Made by a program: the position numbers and the translations under genes. A DNA stretch of 64,000 nucleotides from an uncultured Bacteroidota bacterium. Lineage in GTDB: Bacteria; Bacteroidota; Bacteroidia; Chitinophagales; Chitinophagaceae. Positions 62,782-64,000 of the stretch are shown here, in pieces. The stretch's first letter is position 1; each line of letters begins with the position of its first letter. Under the pieces are notes generated by a model. The model saw only the letters and a list, made by a program, of their open reading frames with translations. It was not told the origin of the DNA and searched no databases. The stretch spans positions 1-64,000 of the forward strand of contig CAIRYK010000069.1 in assembly GCA_903882805.1 (NCBI GenBank), in the 5' to 3' direction.

Positions 62782-63488
62782 GTGGTAGTATTATTCATAA
62801 AGTGAGCTATTGCCTTTGTTAGTTTTGTTTCGCCAACCTCATTTTTTAGCTCATTTATAGGTTTATAAAATATTATACTTCCATCTTGCATATATACAAT
62901 ATGCGATACTATATCGTCGAGCTCGCTTAGTATGTGCGATGTGATTAAAAAGAGCTTTCCTTTTGCTTTTTCTGTTAGTATCTTTTCTTTAAGTATTTCG
63001 GCAGCAACAGGATCAAGTCCTGCAGTTGGTTCATCAAGAATTAAAGCTTCGGGGTTGAACATAAAAGCTATGGATGCGCTAACTTTCTGCATGGTGCCGC
63101 CCGATAAATTGCCCATACGCTTGTGGTACAATTTCTTTAATGCGAATGCATTAATCAGGTCTTCATCTACCTGATGTACACTTGCTCTTATATCGGCAAG
63201 CATCTCCATTACCTGCCCAATCTTCATATTCTCCGGATAGCGGCCAATCTGCGGCATATAGCCGATCTGTGACCTGTATTGCCATCCGTTTGCGATATTT
63301 TCATTTTTGAATTTTAATGTACCAGAGTCTGGCACTACCATACCTAACAAACATTTTATAAGTGTGGTTTTTCCACAGCCATTGGGCCCAATTAGCGCTA
63401 TACACTCACCGTTAGCGCTTGAAAAGGAAACATTATTTAGAACCCGAAGTTTGCCGAAGTTTTTATTCAGGTTTATTGCTTCTATCAT
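62778..63488 (-). CDS. nosF: ABC transporter ATP-binding protein, NosF-like
   Basis: A 236-residue ATPase. Walker A is GPNGCGKTT (residues 34-42), the signature is LSGGTMQKV and Walker B ILDEPTAGLDP. It lies between nosD (overlap 4 nt) and nosY (overlap 4 nt), so the three are translationally coupled. It powers the NosDFY complex in nitrous oxide reductase assembly. Confidence 0.9.
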   Translation of the reverse strand: MIEAINLNKNFGKLRVLNNVSFSSANGECIALIGPNGCGKTTLIKCLLGMVVPDSGTLKFKNENIANGWQYRSQIGYMPQIGRYPENMKIGQVMEMLADIRASVHQVDEDLINAFALKKLYHKRMGNLSGGTMQKVSASIAFMFNPEALILDEPTAGLDPVAAEILKEKILTEKAKGKLFLITSHILSELDDIVSHIVYMQDGSIIFYKPINELKNEVGETKLTKAIAHFMNNTTT

Positions 63489-64000
63489 AGTTGTTTAGGT
63501 TTCATTAATGGGTGATTGTCTTTTAGATTTTCAGGCGTGAGGCTGGGTACTACTTTCTCAGATTTATCCATAAGCGATGTAATCAGGCTTCTGAACAACA
63601 TCATAGCCGGAGGATATTTTTCAATAATCATACTATACATACTTACCGGCCTGTAGGGAATATCGCCAACTTTATCCCGGTTCAAATCGTAACCATCATA
63701 TTTATCCCAGTAGTTGTAGTCGAAATTATTGAGCACCAGCGACCCATTTGTACCAACATCGAAAGTATTGCCAATGAAGTTGTTGTGTTTCATGGTTATG
63801 TCCATACAGCTTGCTTGTATTTTCAGCCCCCAGCCATTGTTTTTAAAACTATTGTTATACATTTCAATTCTGCTTGCCCCTTCAACAAAAATGCCGATAG
63901 TATTTTTTTCAAAGTCATTGCCGTCGATATAGCTATCAGATATTTCTTTGAGCAGTATTCCATAAGACCCATCTCCCCAGTTTTCCTTAAAGTAATTATG
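63485..64000 (-). CDS. nosD: NosD-like periplasmic copper-site maturation protein, partial
   Basis: The C-terminal part (171 residues) of a NosD protein; the frame is open to the right edge of the window and the start lies outside. Short right-handed beta-helix repeats rich in N-N (KNNGWGLKI, MKHNNFIGN) precede the conserved ending NYWDKYDGYDLNRD and DIPYRPVS. NosD works with NosF and NosY to insert copper and sulfur into nitrous oxide reductase. nosZ would be expected just outside the window on this side. Confidence 0.9.
   Translation of the reverse strand, partial: HNYFKENWGDGSYGILLKEISDSYIDGNDFEKNTIGIFVEGASRIEMYNNSFKNNGWGLKIQASCMDITMKHNNFIGNTFDVGTNGSLVLNNFDYNYWDKYDGYDLNRDKVGDIPYRPVSMYSMIIEKYPPAMMLFRSLITSLMDKSEKVVPSLTPENLKDNHPLMKPKQL

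Overview
The window reads as chromosomal DNA of a Bacteroidota member, most like the Chitinophagaceae/Sphingobacteriales group. The evidence is: several secreted proteins end in type IX secretion system (T9SS) sorting domains (type A 'PNP..G' tails and type B gliding-motility tails); promoters match the Bacteroidota -33 TTTG / -7 TAnnTTTG pattern; the succinate dehydrogenase is of the three-gene Bacteroidota type; and MqnE (futalosine menaquinone route) and a nosDFY cluster are present. I see no tRNA, rRNA, phage, insertion sequence or CRISPR array.

Layout. 0.1-12.1 kb is a mostly plus-strand housekeeping block: polytopic membrane protein, M1 peptidase lipoprotein, topoisomerase IV subunit A, bifunctional-nuclease/UVR protein, T9SS-secreted M43 metalloprotease overlapping mqnE, two tandem outer-membrane-like paralogues and a small membrane protein. 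12.2-19.5 kb is a tight minus-strand run: DUF4105 membrane enzyme, alpha/beta hydrolase, two tandem gliding-motility-type PKD proteins, a PNPOx-family protein and an exported esterase whose start codon is unclear. 19.6-23.3 kb is sdhCAB on the minus strand, with a terminator-like hairpin between sdhA and sdhB. 23.5-32.6 kb holds exbB-exbD, DUF58, 2OG-Fe(II) oxygenase, a DbpA-like helicase, a large membrane protein, a conserved unknown and hutI.

33.1-48.2 kb is one open reading frame of 5012 codons. It has a signal peptide, a short N-terminal domain, 65 tandem Ig-like units of about 72 residues (216 nt) and a T9SS tail. All 64 canonical units carry two cysteines and almost no charged residues. 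Neighbouring units can be identical in protein over long stretches while differing at most synonymous sites. It is the most remarkable object here.

48.7-61.6 kb carries a T9SS-secreted subtilisin with a lipoprotein partner, mnmA, DUF1697, an OprB-family porin with an attenuator-like leader, a second M1 peptidase, a Sel1-repeat protein, an unknown, a GNAT acetyltransferase, an iron-sulfur repair protein (Ric) and a fasciclin lipoprotein. 61.6-64.0 kb is nosD-nosF-nosY plus a group III truncated haemoglobin (minus strand); nosD runs off the right edge. Together with Ric this suggests nitrous oxide respiration and nitric oxide handling.

Other signals: several genes have the -7 promoter box only 4-5 nt before the start codon (possible leaderless mRNAs), and the hutI upstream region has an orphan terminator and a tandem repeat resembling LytTR-type operators. 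All repeat counts, hairpins and motif matches were made by eye.
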